Source: Streptomyces collinus Tu 365 (GTDB taxonomy: Bacteria; Actinomycetota; Actinomycetes; Streptomycetales; Streptomycetaceae). From it: 64,000 bases of DNA. Positions 1-8,352 of this stretch are shown here, piece after piece (the stretch's first letter is position 1; the number at the start of each line of letters is the position of its first letter). The stretch covers positions 7,460,170 through 7,524,169 of the forward strand of contig NC_021985.1 in NCBI RefSeq assembly GCF_000444875.1. The letters are read 5' to 3'. A program made the translations under genes and the position numbers. The notes below the pieces were generated by a model that was not told where the DNA came from, did no database searches, and saw only the letters and a list, made by a program, of their open reading frames with translations.

Positions 1-348
1 CGCCGCCCGGGCCCGCGCTTTCCCCCGCTTCCAGCCGAGCAGCGCCGGCACGGTCGCCGTGTTGTCCAGCACCGTGCGGTGCGGGAAGAGGCCGCCCTGC
101 TGGATGACGTACCCGATGCGGCGGCGCAGCTGGACCGGGTCGACGCGCGCGACGTCCTCGCCGTTCACCAGGATCCGTCCGGAGGTCGGTTCGACCAGCC
201 GGTTCACCATCATCATGGTCGTCGTCTTGCCGCAGCCGGACGGTCCCACCAGTGTGACCAGCTCACCCTCGGACACCTCGAAGGAGAGGTCGTCCACGGC
301 CGTCGTACCGTCCGGGAACCGCTTGGTGACCTGCTCGAACCGGATCAT
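1..348 (-). CDS. Osmoprotectant/betaine ABC transporter ATP-binding protein (C-terminus outside window)
   Basis: The N-terminal 116 residues of an ABC ATPase are seen; the rest lies beyond the window edge. The ATG at 348 gives an opening of the OpuCA/ProV type (MIRFEQVTKRFPDGTTAVDD). Walker A GPSGCGKTT lies at about residues 35-43, followed by the MMMVNRL stretch common in glycine-betaine/choline ATPases, and the Q-loop region (VIQQGGLFPH) at about 81-90. By family it powers uptake of compatible solutes, with permease and binding-protein partners expected further left. Walker B and the signature motif cannot be checked. The OpuC/EgtU subfamily call is an inference from the N-terminus. Confidence 0.85.
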   Translation of the reverse strand, partial: MIRFEQVTKRFPDGTTAVDDLSFEVSEGELVTLVGPSGCGKTTTMMMVNRLVEPTSGRILVNGEDVARVDPVQLRRRIGYVIQQGGLFPHRTVLDNTATVPALLGWKRGKARARAA

Positions 349-384
349 GGCCCCACGCTATCCGGGGCGGTGCCGTCCCGCCCT

Positions 385-1047
385 TCAGCGGCCTCCGGCC
401 GGTTCGCCGGTCACCAGCACCACTTCGAGGGTGCGCGGTCCGTGCACCCCCTCCACCCGGTCCAGCTCGATGTCGCTGGTCGCCGAAGGACCGGAGATCC
501 ACGTCAACGGCCGGGCCGGATCGAGGCGTTCGAGAGCCCCCGGGACGGAGGAGACGACCTGCTCCGGCACCCTGACCACGCAGACGTGGTGGTCCGGGAC
601 GAGCGAGATCCGGCGCCGGCCCTGGTCGGGGGAGCCGTCCAGGACGATCGTGCCGGTCTCGGCGATCGCCACGGCACATCCCGTCACCACGCTGCCCACC
701 CGGTCCAGCCGGTGCGCGGTGTCCGCCGCCCGGTCGTGGACCCGCACCGGGTCCGCCGCGGCCAGCCACTGCGCCGGCAGCCCGGCAGGCACCAGCACCT
801 CCGCCGAGCCGCGCTGGGCCAGCAGCCGCGCGAGGAGGCCCGGCAGTTCCGCCGACGCGCAGCGGTGCACCAGCGCCCGGTAGTCCGCGAGGTTCGCGGC
901 GAGCAGGTCCACGGTCTGCTCCACCGTCCGGTCGCCGTGCTCGCGCAGATAGTCCCGCGGGACCGCCTCCGCGTACGGCCGCTCGTCCGGCGTCACGTCC
1001 GCGAGCGCGCGCCGCACCCGGCCCAGCACCCTGTCCCTGCTGCTCAC
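385..1047 (-). CDS. lutC: Lactate utilization protein C (LUD domain)
   Basis: A 220-residue LUD-domain protein and third member of the LutABC L-lactate oxidation complex. The GTG start at 1047 overlaps the lutB stop by four bases (GTGA), so the two genes are translationally coupled. The C-terminal half carries typical LutC features (AIAETGTIVLDGS, SLVPDHHVCVV). It has no cysteine cluster, as expected for LutC, which supplies a scaffold beside the Fe-S subunits. It is the last gene of lutA-lutB-lutC, which lies just downstream of the rhamnose genes on the same strand. Confidence 0.92.
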   Translation of the reverse strand: MSSRDRVLGRVRRALADVTPDERPYAEAVPRDYLREHGDRTVEQTVDLLAANLADYRALVHRCASAELPGLLARLLAQRGSAEVLVPAGLPAQWLAAADPVRVHDRAADTAHRLDRVGSVVTGCAVAIAETGTIVLDGSPDQGRRRISLVPDHHVCVVRVPEQVVSSVPGALERLDPARPLTWISGPSATSDIELDRVEGVHGPRTLEVVLVTGEPAGGR

Positions 1048-2522
1048 TTGCCGTCGTCCCTTCCGCCGTTCGTCCGCTGCCACCAGTCGCGGAACGGCTC
1101 CGCGGGCACCGGCGGCAGATCCCGGGTCGCGCTCCAGGCCCGGCCGGGACCGGGCAGCGTGCGGGGGTGCAGCCGGCGGGTGCGGGAGGCGAGCCGCTGG
1201 CCGCCGCGCAGCGCCGCCGGGTGTGTGAGGGCCCAGCGTGCCGCGCGCATCGCCGCGCGTTCGGCCGCGTGCCTCTTGGCCGGCTTCAGCACCACCCGGT
1301 TGCCCTCCCGGACCGCCGGTCCGCCCTGCACCACCCGCTCCCGCAGGTGCACCAGCACCTCGGGGATGTCGATGGCGACCGGGCAGACCTCGTAGCAGGC
1401 TCCGCACAGGCTCGACGCGTACGGCAGCGAGGCGTCGATCTCGCTTCCCGTGCCCCGCAGCTGGGGGCTGAGGATGGCGCCGATCGGGCCCGGGTAGACC
1501 GAGCCGTAGGCGTGCCCGCCGGCCCGCTCGTACACCGGGCAGACGTTGAGGCAGGCCGAGCAGCGGATGCAGCGCAGCGCCTGGCGGCCGATCTCGTCGG
1601 CGAGGGTGTCGGTGCGGCCGTTGTCCAGCAGCACCAGGTGGAAGGCGGCGGGGCCGTCCTCGTCCGTCGTGCCCGTCCAGGTACTGGTGTACGGGTTCAT
1701 CCGCTCGGCGGTGGAGGAGCGGGGGAGGGTCTGCAGGAAGACCTCCAGGTCCCGCCAGGTGGGCACGATCTTCTCGATGCCGACGACCGAGATCAGCGTC
1801 TCGGGGAGGGTCAGGCACATCCGGCCGTTGCCCTCGGACTCCACGACGACGAGGGTGCCGGTCTCGGCCACCATGAAGTTGGCGCCGGAGATGCCCACCT
1901 TGGCGCGCAGGAACTTCTCCCGCAGGTGCAGCCGCGCGGCCTCGGCGAGGTCGGCGGGGGTGTCCGTCAGGCCCGCGGGGGCGGGGCGGCCCCAGTCGCC
2001 CATCTCCCGCGCGAAGATCTCCCGGATCTCGCCCCGGTTGCGGTGGATGGCGGGGACCAGGATGTGCGAGGGGCGGTCCCCGCCCAACTGGACGATCAGC
2101 TCGGCGAGATCGGTCTCGTAGGCGCGGATCCCCGCGGCCTCCAGGGCCTCGTTGAGCCCGATCTCCTGCGTGGCCATCGACTTGACCTTGACGACCTCCG
2201 ACTCACCGGTGGCCCGGACCAGTCCGGTGACGATCCGGTTGGCCTCGTCGGCGTCGGCCGCCCAGTGGACCGTGCCCCCGGCGGCGGTGACCGCCTCCTC
2301 CAACTGCTCCAGGTAGCGGTCCAGATGGCGCAGCGTGTGGTCCTTGATCCGCCGGCCCGCCGCCCGCAGCCGCGCCCAGTCGGGCAGCTCGGCCACCGCG
2401 CGGGCCCGTTTGGCGCGGATGGTGCGGGTGGCGTGGCGCAGGTTGCCGCGCAGCGTCGGGTCGGCCAGGGCGTCGTGCGCCGCCTCGGGGAACGCCGGCA
2501 TGCCGACGAACGTGCCGCTCAT
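1044..2522 (-). CDS. lutB: Lactate utilization iron-sulfur protein B
   Basis: A 492-residue protein with an N-terminal LUD domain and a C-terminal ferredoxin-like part. Two classical 4Fe-4S motifs are visible: RCIRCSACLNVCP near residue 320 and CGACYEVCP near residue 375. The LUD part contains VAETGTLVVVESEGNGRMC and NRGEIREIF, typical of LutB/YkgF. It passes electrons during oxidation of L-lactate to pyruvate. The ATG at 2522 overlaps the lutA stop (ATGA) and its own stop overlaps the lutC start, so the three genes form one tightly coupled operon. Confidence 0.95.
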   Translation of the reverse strand: MSGTFVGMPAFPEAAHDALADPTLRGNLRHATRTIRAKRARAVAELPDWARLRAAGRRIKDHTLRHLDRYLEQLEEAVTAAGGTVHWAADADEANRIVTGLVRATGESEVVKVKSMATQEIGLNEALEAAGIRAYETDLAELIVQLGGDRPSHILVPAIHRNRGEIREIFAREMGDWGRPAPAGLTDTPADLAEAARLHLREKFLRAKVGISGANFMVAETGTLVVVESEGNGRMCLTLPETLISVVGIEKIVPTWRDLEVFLQTLPRSSTAERMNPYTSTWTGTTDEDGPAAFHLVLLDNGRTDTLADEIGRQALRCIRCSACLNVCPVYERAGGHAYGSVYPGPIGAILSPQLRGTGSEIDASLPYASSLCGACYEVCPVAIDIPEVLVHLRERVVQGGPAVREGNRVVLKPAKRHAAERAAMRAARWALTHPAALRGGQRLASRTRRLHPRTLPGPGRAWSATRDLPPVPAEPFRDWWQRTNGGRDDGK

Positions 2523-3274
2523 ACGGCCGGTACCTCCTCCGTGCTCGCCAGAATCTCCGCGATGTGCACCGGCCGCATGCCCACCCGCAGACGGCTCATG
2601 GTGCCGCCGATGTGCATGAGGCAGGAGTTGTCGGCCGCGCACAGCACCTCGGCGCCCGTCGACTCCGCGTTGCGCACCTTGTCCGCGCCCATCGCCGCCG
2701 AGACGTCCGCGTTCTTCACCGCGAAGGTCCCGCCGAAGCCGCAGCACTCCTCGGCGCCCGGCAGCTCGACCAGTTCGAGGCCCCGGACCGCCTCCAGCAG
2801 CCGCCGCGGGCGGTCGCCGAGGCCGAGGCCGCGCAGGCCGTGGCAGGTGGGGTGGTAGGTCACCCGGTGCGGGTAGCTCGCGCCGACGTCGGTCACCCCG
2901 AGGACGTCGACCAGGAACTCCGTCAGCTCGTACGTCCGCGGCACCACCGGCGCCAGGGTCCGCGCCAGCGTGTCCCCGCGCCCCTCGGCCCGCGCCCGTT
3001 CGCCCATCCGGGGATACAGCTCCCGGACCATCGCCCCGCACGATCCGGACGGGGTCACGATCGCCTCGTACCCCTCGAAGACCTCGGCGAAGTGCCGGGC
3101 CAGCGGCTCGGCCCCGTGCCGGTAGCCGGTGTTGTAGTGGGCCTGCCCGCAGCAGGTCTGGTCCACGGGGAAGTCCACCTCCACGCCCAGCCGGTTCAGC
3201 AGTCTCACGACCGCGCGGCCGGTGTCCGGATAGAGCGTGTCGTTGACACAGGTCAGGAACAGTGCGACACGCAT
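2519..3274 (-). CDS. lutA: Lactate utilization protein A (CCG-domain Fe-S oxidoreductase)
   Basis: A 251-residue protein of the LutA/GlpC CCG family. It has two cysteine-rich CCG motifs, TCCGQ at residues 40-44 and CCGFGG at 177-182. Further cysteines in SGSCGAM and HPTCHG match the heterodisulfide-reductase-like cluster site. It is the first gene of lutABC; a GAGGAG ribosome site precedes the ATG. The gap to rhaB upstream is only 73 bases, so read-through from the rhamnose operon is plausible. No separate operator is visible in that gap. Its position suits oxidation of lactate produced from rhamnose. Confidence 0.95.
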   Translation of the reverse strand: MRVALFLTCVNDTLYPDTGRAVVRLLNRLGVEVDFPVDQTCCGQAHYNTGYRHGAEPLARHFAEVFEGYEAIVTPSGSCGAMVRELYPRMGERARAEGRGDTLARTLAPVVPRTYELTEFLVDVLGVTDVGASYPHRVTYHPTCHGLRGLGLGDRPRRLLEAVRGLELVELPGAEECCGFGGTFAVKNADVSAAMGADKVRNAESTGAEVLCAADNSCLMHIGGTMSRLRVGMRPVHIAEILASTEEVPAV

Positions 3275-3347
3275 CGCGGCTCCTCGGGGTGGGTCGTCGG
3301 ACGAGTTGCAGGGTAGTCGGCGGCCGGCGCCGGACGCGGGGGACGGC

Positions 3348-4796
3348 TCACCGCGCGGCGAGCCTCGCCTCCGCGTCCCGCCAGCGGGCGGTGCCGGCCC
3401 GCGGCAGGTACCGGGTCAGCGGCTGGGTACGGGCGAGCAGGGCGCGCATGTCGGCGAGGTCGCCGGCCAGTCCGTCGGCGCGCGCCTGCACCAGGACGTT
3501 GCCCAGCGCGGCCGCCTCCGTCGCGCCCGCCACCACCGGCAGCCCGCAGGCGTCGGCGGTGAGCTGGCACAGCAGGGCGTTGCGGGTGCCGCCACCGACG
3601 ACGTACACCACGTCCACCGGACGGTCGGCCAGCCGCCGGGCGTCCGCCACGGCCCGGCGGTGGGCCAGGGCGAGCGAGTCGAGGATGCACCGGGTGGTCT
3701 CGGCGGGCGTCACCGGCACCGGTTGCCCCGAGGCGCGGCATGCCTCGGCGATCCGCTCCGGCATCCGGCCGGGCGCGAGGAACGCCTCGTCCCCGGCGTC
3801 CACCACCGAGCGCAGCGCCGGCACCCCGGCCGCCTCGCGCAGCAGGCCCCCCAGCTCGGGGTCGCCCCAGGCGCGCACGCACTCCTGGAGCAGCCAGAGC
3901 CCCATGATGTTGCGCAGGTAGCGGACCGTGCCGTCCAGGCCGAGCTCGTTGGTGAAGTTCGCGGCGCGGCTCTCCTCGGTCAGCACCGGCGCGTCCAGCT
4001 CCAGACCGGCCAGGGACCAGGTGCCGGTGCAGATGTAGGCGAAGCGCGGGGTGTCGGCCGGGACGGCGGCGACCGCGGAGGCGGTGTCGTGCGAGCCGAC
4101 CGCCGTCACCGGGACGGGACCGGTGAGCCCGGTGTCCTCCAGGACCCCCGGCCGCAGCAGGCCGGCCCGGTCGCCGGGCCGCCGTAGCGGCGCGAACAGG
4201 GAGAGGTCGATGCCGAGCCGGTCGGCGAGGCCGTGCGCCCAGGAGCGGGTGCGGGGGTCGATGAGCTGGGTGGTGGAGGCGTTGGTCAGCTCGGTGCCCT
4301 GCTCGCCGGTCAGCCAGTAGGTCAGCAGGTCGGGGATGAGCAGCAGCCGCCTGGCGTGCGCGAACTGGGCGGTCGCACGGGCCGCCGTGAGCTGGTACAG
4401 GGTGTTGAACGGGGCGTACTGCAGGCCGGTGGCCGCGTACAGCTCGGCGGCGGGCACGCTCGCCCACACCTTCTCCGCGACGCCGTCCGTGCGGGGGTCC
4501 CGGTAGTGCACGGGGTTGCCGAGCAGGGCGCCGTCGGCGTCCAGCAGGCCGTGGTCGACGGCCCAGCCGTCGATGCCCATCGAGTCCACCTGGCCGGCCG
4601 CCCGCAGTCCGTCGAGGACACCGGCGTACAGCCCGAGCACGTCCCAGCGCAGCCCCTCGGGCACCCGCACCGGCCGGTTCGGGAACCGGTGCGCCTCGCT
4701 CAGCTCCAGCGTGCCGGGCCCGACCCGGCCGACCATCACCCGTCCGCTGGAGGCGCCCAGGTCGACGGCGGCGTACGCCCTGCGCACCGCGCTCAT
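3348..4796 (-). CDS. rhaB: Rhamnulokinase
   Basis: A 482-residue FGGY-family sugar kinase. The N-terminal phosphate-binding stretch (VDLGASSGRVMVG) and the following SEAHRFPNRPVR and LRWDV are characteristic of RhaB rather than xylulo- or glycerol kinase. The C-terminal ATP-binding part shows VYVVGGGTRNALLCQLTAD. It phosphorylates L-rhamnulose at C1, the second cytoplasmic step of rhamnose use. Its ATG overlaps the stop of the aldolase/dehydrogenase gene by four bases (ATGA), so translation is coupled. Order on this strand: rhaI, aldolase/dehydrogenase, rhaB, lutABC. Confidence 0.95.
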   Translation of the reverse strand: MSAVRRAYAAVDLGASSGRVMVGRVGPGTLELSEAHRFPNRPVRVPEGLRWDVLGLYAGVLDGLRAAGQVDSMGIDGWAVDHGLLDADGALLGNPVHYRDPRTDGVAEKVWASVPAAELYAATGLQYAPFNTLYQLTAARATAQFAHARRLLLIPDLLTYWLTGEQGTELTNASTTQLIDPRTRSWAHGLADRLGIDLSLFAPLRRPGDRAGLLRPGVLEDTGLTGPVPVTAVGSHDTASAVAAVPADTPRFAYICTGTWSLAGLELDAPVLTEESRAANFTNELGLDGTVRYLRNIMGLWLLQECVRAWGDPELGGLLREAAGVPALRSVVDAGDEAFLAPGRMPERIAEACRASGQPVPVTPAETTRCILDSLALAHRRAVADARRLADRPVDVVYVVGGGTRNALLCQLTADACGLPVVAGATEAAALGNVLVQARADGLAGDLADMRALLARTQPLTRYLPRAGTARWRDAEARLAAR

Positions 4797-6832
4797 CGCA
4801 GGAAGGCGGCCGCCACGCCCGCGTCGACCGGGACGTGCAGGCCCGTGGTGTGGGTCAGCTCGCCGCCGGTGAGCGCGAACACCGCGTTCGCCACGTGCTC
4901 CGGCAGCACCTCACGCTTCAGGAGGGTGCGCTGCGCGTAGAACTCGCCCAGCTTCTCCTCCGGCACCCCGTACACCGCCGCCCGCTGGGCGCCCCAGCCG
5001 CCGGCGAAGATGCCCGAGCCGCGCACCACTCCGTCCGGGTTGACGCCGTTGACCCGGATGCCGTGCTCGCCCAGCTCGGCGGCGAGGAGGCGGACCTGGT
5101 GCGCCTGGTCGGCCTTGGTGGCGGAGTAGGCGATGTTGTTCGGTCCCGCGAAGACGGCGTTCTTGGAGGCGATGTAGACGATGTCGCCGCCCAGGCCCTG
5201 CGCGATCATCACGCGGGCCGCCTCGCGCGAGACGAGGAAGGAACCACGGGCCATGACGTCGTGCTGGAGGTCCCAGTCCCGGGCCGACGTCTGCAGCAGC
5301 GGCTTGGACACGGAGATGCCCGCGTTGTTGACGACCAGGTCGACGCCGCCGAAGGCGAGCACCGCGGCCCGGAACGCGGCGGCGATCTGCTCCTCGGAGG
5401 TGACGTCCACGGTGACGGCGACGGCCTTGTCGGGGCCGCCCAGCTCCTCGGCGACGGCCGCCGCGCTTTGCGCGTCGAGGTCGGCTACGACGACGCACGC
5501 GCCCTCGGCCACCAGCCGCTCGGCGATGGCCCGGCCGATGCCGCTGCCCGCGCCGGTCACCAGCGCCACCCGGGTCGCCAGCGGCCTCGGCTTCGGCATC
5601 CGCTGGAGCTTGGCCTCCTCCAGGGGCCAGTACTCGATGCGGAACTTCTCCGACTCCTCGATGGGCGCGTACGTGGAGACGGCCTCCGCGCCGCGCATCA
5701 CGTTGATCGCGTTGAGGTAGAACTCGCCCGCGACCCGGGCGGTCTGCTTGTCCTTGCCGAAGGAGAACATGCCGACACCGGGGACGAGCACGATCGCCGG
5801 GTCGGCGCCGCGCATCGCGGGGGAGCCGGGCCCGGCGTGCCGCCGGTAGTAGGCGGCGTACTCCTCGCGGTACGCGGTGTGCAGGTCCCGCAGCCGCGCG
5901 ATCGCGTCCTCCAGCGGTGCGGCCGGCGGCAGGTCGAGCACCAGCGGGCGGACCTTGGTGCGCAGGAAGTGGTCGGGGCAGGAGGTGCCCAGGGCGGCGA
6001 GCCGCGGGTGCTCGGCGCGGGCCAGGAAGTCCAGCACGGCCTCGGAGTCGTCGAAGTGGCCGACCTGGGGCCGGTCCTGGGAGGCGAGGGCGCGCACGTG
6101 CGGCGCGAGGGCGGCGGCGCGGGCCCTGCGGCCGGCCTCGGGCAGGGCCCCGTAGCCCTCCAGGACGGGCCCGAACGGCTCGGCCCTGCCCTTCTTCTGA
6201 AGGAACGCCTCGGCGCTGCGGATGATATGCAGCGAGTTGCGCTCGCACTCCTCGGAGGTGTCGCCCCAGGCGGTGATGCCGTGGCCGCCGAGGACGCAGC
6301 CGATCGCCCGCGGGTTGGCCTTCTTGACCGCCGCGATGTCCAGGCCGAGCTGGAAGCCGGGGCGTCGCCACGGCACCCAGACCACGCTGTCGCCGAAGCA
6401 CTCGGCGGTCAGCTTCTCCCCGTCGGCCGCGCAGGCCAGCGCGATGCCCGAGTCGGGGTGCAGGTGGTCGACGTGCGGGGCGTCCACGAGCCCGTGCATG
6501 GCGGTGTCGATGGAGGGGGCCGCGCCGCCCTTGCCGTGCAGGCAGTAGTCGAACGCGGCGACCATCTCGTCCTCGCGCTCCACCCCGGGGTACACGTCGG
6601 CGAGGGCGCGCAGCCGGTCGAGGCGCAGCACGGCGAGCCCCGCCTCGGTGAGCGTGCCGAGGTCGCCCCCGGACCCCTTCACCCACATCAGCTCCACCTC
6701 ACCACCGGTGACCGGATCGGCGCCGGCCCCCTTGGCGGAGGCGTTGCCGCCGGCGTAGTTGGTGTTGCGCGGATCGGAGCCGAGCCGCTGGGAACGGGCG
6801 AGCAGCGCGGCGGCTTCGGGATGCGGTGCCAT
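4793..6832 (-). CDS. rhaEW: Bifunctional rhamnulose-1-phosphate aldolase / L-lactaldehyde dehydrogenase
   Basis: A 679-residue fusion. Residues about 1-390 are a class II aldolase (His pair in DHLHPDSGIA, then VLGGHGITAWG). Residues about 415-679 are a short-chain dehydrogenase with NAD motif VTGAGSGIGRA (about 424) and catalytic YSATK (about 566). Known RhaEW proteins split L-rhamnulose-1-P into DHAP and L-lactaldehyde and oxidise the latter to L-lactate. The ATG at 6832 is preferred because upstream in-frame codons lack conserved sequence; the open frame runs antisense-free to 8119 but overlaps rhaI. The lactate product links it directly to the adjacent lutABC genes. Confidence 0.93.
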   Translation of the reverse strand: MAPHPEAAALLARSQRLGSDPRNTNYAGGNASAKGAGADPVTGGEVELMWVKGSGGDLGTLTEAGLAVLRLDRLRALADVYPGVEREDEMVAAFDYCLHGKGGAAPSIDTAMHGLVDAPHVDHLHPDSGIALACAADGEKLTAECFGDSVVWVPWRRPGFQLGLDIAAVKKANPRAIGCVLGGHGITAWGDTSEECERNSLHIIRSAEAFLQKKGRAEPFGPVLEGYGALPEAGRRARAAALAPHVRALASQDRPQVGHFDDSEAVLDFLARAEHPRLAALGTSCPDHFLRTKVRPLVLDLPPAAPLEDAIARLRDLHTAYREEYAAYYRRHAGPGSPAMRGADPAIVLVPGVGMFSFGKDKQTARVAGEFYLNAINVMRGAEAVSTYAPIEESEKFRIEYWPLEEAKLQRMPKPRPLATRVALVTGAGSGIGRAIAERLVAEGACVVVADLDAQSAAAVAEELGGPDKAVAVTVDVTSEEQIAAAFRAAVLAFGGVDLVVNNAGISVSKPLLQTSARDWDLQHDVMARGSFLVSREAARVMIAQGLGGDIVYIASKNAVFAGPNNIAYSATKADQAHQVRLLAAELGEHGIRVNGVNPDGVVRGSGIFAGGWGAQRAAVYGVPEEKLGEFYAQRTLLKREVLPEHVANAVFALTGGELTHTTGLHVPVDAGVAAAFLR

Positions 6833-6930
6833 GGGATGCGGTCCTTGGTTTCGGAGGTCGGTGAGGACGTGTCTCGGGATGACGGTGGGAGCGGGGCGTG
6901 CGGTGCGGACGGTGGTGGGCCGGACACGAC

Positions 6931-8091
6931 CTACGCCCCCCACCCCGCCTGCCGCCCGCCGACCCGTTCGGCGACGATCTTCTCGGCCCAGCCGGAGCGG
7001 GCGTACGCGGTGAGGGGCTCGGGGTCGAGGTCCATCTCCTCGCGCACCTCGCGCAGCAGCGGCCGTACGTCCGTGTTGTAGGCGTCCATGAGCACGGCGT
7101 TCGCGCCCAGCACGTCGCCGGCGGCCTGGGCGGCGGCCAGCGCGTCCCGGTCGACGAGCAGCGCCTTCGCCGTGGCCTCCTGCACGTTCATCACCGAGCG
7201 GATGATCGCGGGGATCTTCGCCTCGATGTTGTGGCACTGGTCCAGCATGAACGCCACGTCGGAGTCGAACCCGCCCCCGCGCACCACCTCGTACATGATC
7301 CGGAAGAGCTGGAACGGGTCGGCCGCGCCCACCATGAGGTCGTCGTCGGCGTAGAAGCGCGAGTTGAAGTCGAAGCCGCCGAGCCGGTCCTCGCGCAGCA
7401 AAGTCGCGACGATGAACTCGATGTTGGTGCCCGGCGCGTGGTGGCCGGTGTCGACCACGACCTGCGCCCTGGGACCCAGCTTCAGGCAGTGCGCGTACGC
7501 CGTCCCCCAGTCCGGCACGTCGGTGGTGTAGAAGGCCGGCTCGAAGAACTTGTACTCCAGCAGCATCCGCTGGTTCCCGCCCAGCCGCTCGTACACCGCG
7601 GCGAGGCCCTCGGCGAGCCGGTCCTGCCGGGCGCGGATGTCGTCCTGCCCGGGGTAGTTCGTACCGTCGGCGAACCACAGCTTCAGGTCCCGGGAGCCGG
7701 TGGCGTCCATGATGTCCACGCACTCCAGCAGGTGGTCCAGGGCCTTGCGCCGCACCGCCGCCTCCGGGTGGCAGATGCTGCCCAGCCGGTAGGCGTCGTC
7801 CTGGAAGGTGTTGGAGTTGACCGCGCCCAGCCGGACGCCGTGCCCCTCGGCGAACCCGGCCAGCGCGGCGTAGTCGTCGACCTCGTCCCACGGGATGTGC
7901 AGGGCGACGGTCGGGGCCACGCCGGTGAACTCGTGCACCTTCGCGGCGTCGGCCAGCTTCTCCCGCGCGGTGCGCGGCACGCCCTCCTGCGCGAACACCT
8001 TGAATCGGGTCCCCGAGTTCCCGTACGCCCACGACGGCGTCTCGACGGCCTGGGACTTGAGGGCGGCCTTCACCGCGGCGAGGTCGGTCAC
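6931..8091 (-). CDS. rhaI: L-rhamnose isomerase
   Basis: A 386-residue TIM-barrel isomerase of the Pseudomonas/Bacillus RhaI type, not E. coli RhaA. Recognisable segments are VNSNTFQDDAYRLGS, LKLWFADGTNYPGQDD, LEYKFFEPAFY and VVVDTGHHAPGTNIE; these contain the Glu/Asp/His ligands of the metal site in this family. It converts L-rhamnose to L-rhamnulose and is the first gene of the minus-strand rha operon. Upstream lies a good promoter with a LacI-type palindrome at the start point, so it should be induced by rhamnose. A 98-base gap separates it from the next gene. Confidence 0.95.
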   Translation of the reverse strand: MTDLAAVKAALKSQAVETPSWAYGNSGTRFKVFAQEGVPRTAREKLADAAKVHEFTGVAPTVALHIPWDEVDDYAALAGFAEGHGVRLGAVNSNTFQDDAYRLGSICHPEAAVRRKALDHLLECVDIMDATGSRDLKLWFADGTNYPGQDDIRARQDRLAEGLAAVYERLGGNQRMLLEYKFFEPAFYTTDVPDWGTAYAHCLKLGPRAQVVVDTGHHAPGTNIEFIVATLLREDRLGGFDFNSRFYADDDLMVGAADPFQLFRIMYEVVRGGGFDSDVAFMLDQCHNIEAKIPAIIRSVMNVQEATAKALLVDRDALAAAQAAGDVLGANAVLMDAYNTDVRPLLREVREEMDLDPEPLTAYARSGWAEKIVAERVGGRQAGWGA

Positions 8092-8131
8092 TTGGGAGCT
8101 CCTGTGATGTCCGGTGCAACGACGGAACGTG

Positions 8132-8179
8132 TGAAACGATTCAGAACGGCAAGCTATGAGGCGCCCGCAGGGGTGTCAA
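8132..8179 (-). promoter_or_regulatory. rhaI promoter with LacI-type operator
   Basis: On the minus strand, TTGACA (8179-8174) is followed after 17 bases by TAGCTT (8156-8151), a good fit to the actinomycete TTGNNN/TANNNT pattern. The 12-bp near-palindrome TGAATCGTTTCA (8143-8132) begins about eight bases past the -10 box, where a repressor would block initiation. A related palindrome occurs at the divergent promoter (8297-8308). The repressor is inferred to be the LacI protein encoded at 13423. Confidence 0.7.
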
Positions 8180-8252
8180 GGATTCCGGGCGGAGGTATTT
8201 TCCGTGACCCTGCCGTCGCCATCCACCCTCGGAAGTTTTCGACTCGGACCCA

Positions 8253-8308
8253 TTGACGTGACTTGCCTGGGATGCCTAACGTCCCGGCAATCCAGTTGAA
8301 ACCTTTCA
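8253..8308 (+). promoter_or_regulatory. Rhamnose ABC transporter promoter with LacI-type operator
   Basis: TTGACG (8253-8258), an 18-base spacer, then TAACGT (8277-8282). The palindrome TGAAACCTTTCA (8297-8308), with perfect 5-bp arms, lies just after the expected start point and 45 bases before the transporter ATG. It shares the TGAAA-CN-TTTCA layout with the site at the rhaI promoter, suggesting one repressor controls both directions. Confidence 0.7.
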
Positions 8309-8352
8309 CGACCCCGGGCGGCGGTGCCGCCGGAGTCGTCGAGGAGCCATCC

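Noticed and set aside
3275..3347. Possible separate promoter or operator for lutABC between rhaB and lutA
   Set aside because: No TGAAA-type palindrome or TTGNNN/TANNNT pair at proper spacing could be found in the 73 bases.
6833..8119. In-frame extension of the aldolase/dehydrogenase gene up to 8119 (1108 residues in all)
   Set aside because: It would cover the whole of rhaI in another frame on the same strand; the translated extension is Arg/Gly/Pro-rich and matches no family, whereas rhaI is clear. It is the usual spurious open frame of high-GC DNA.
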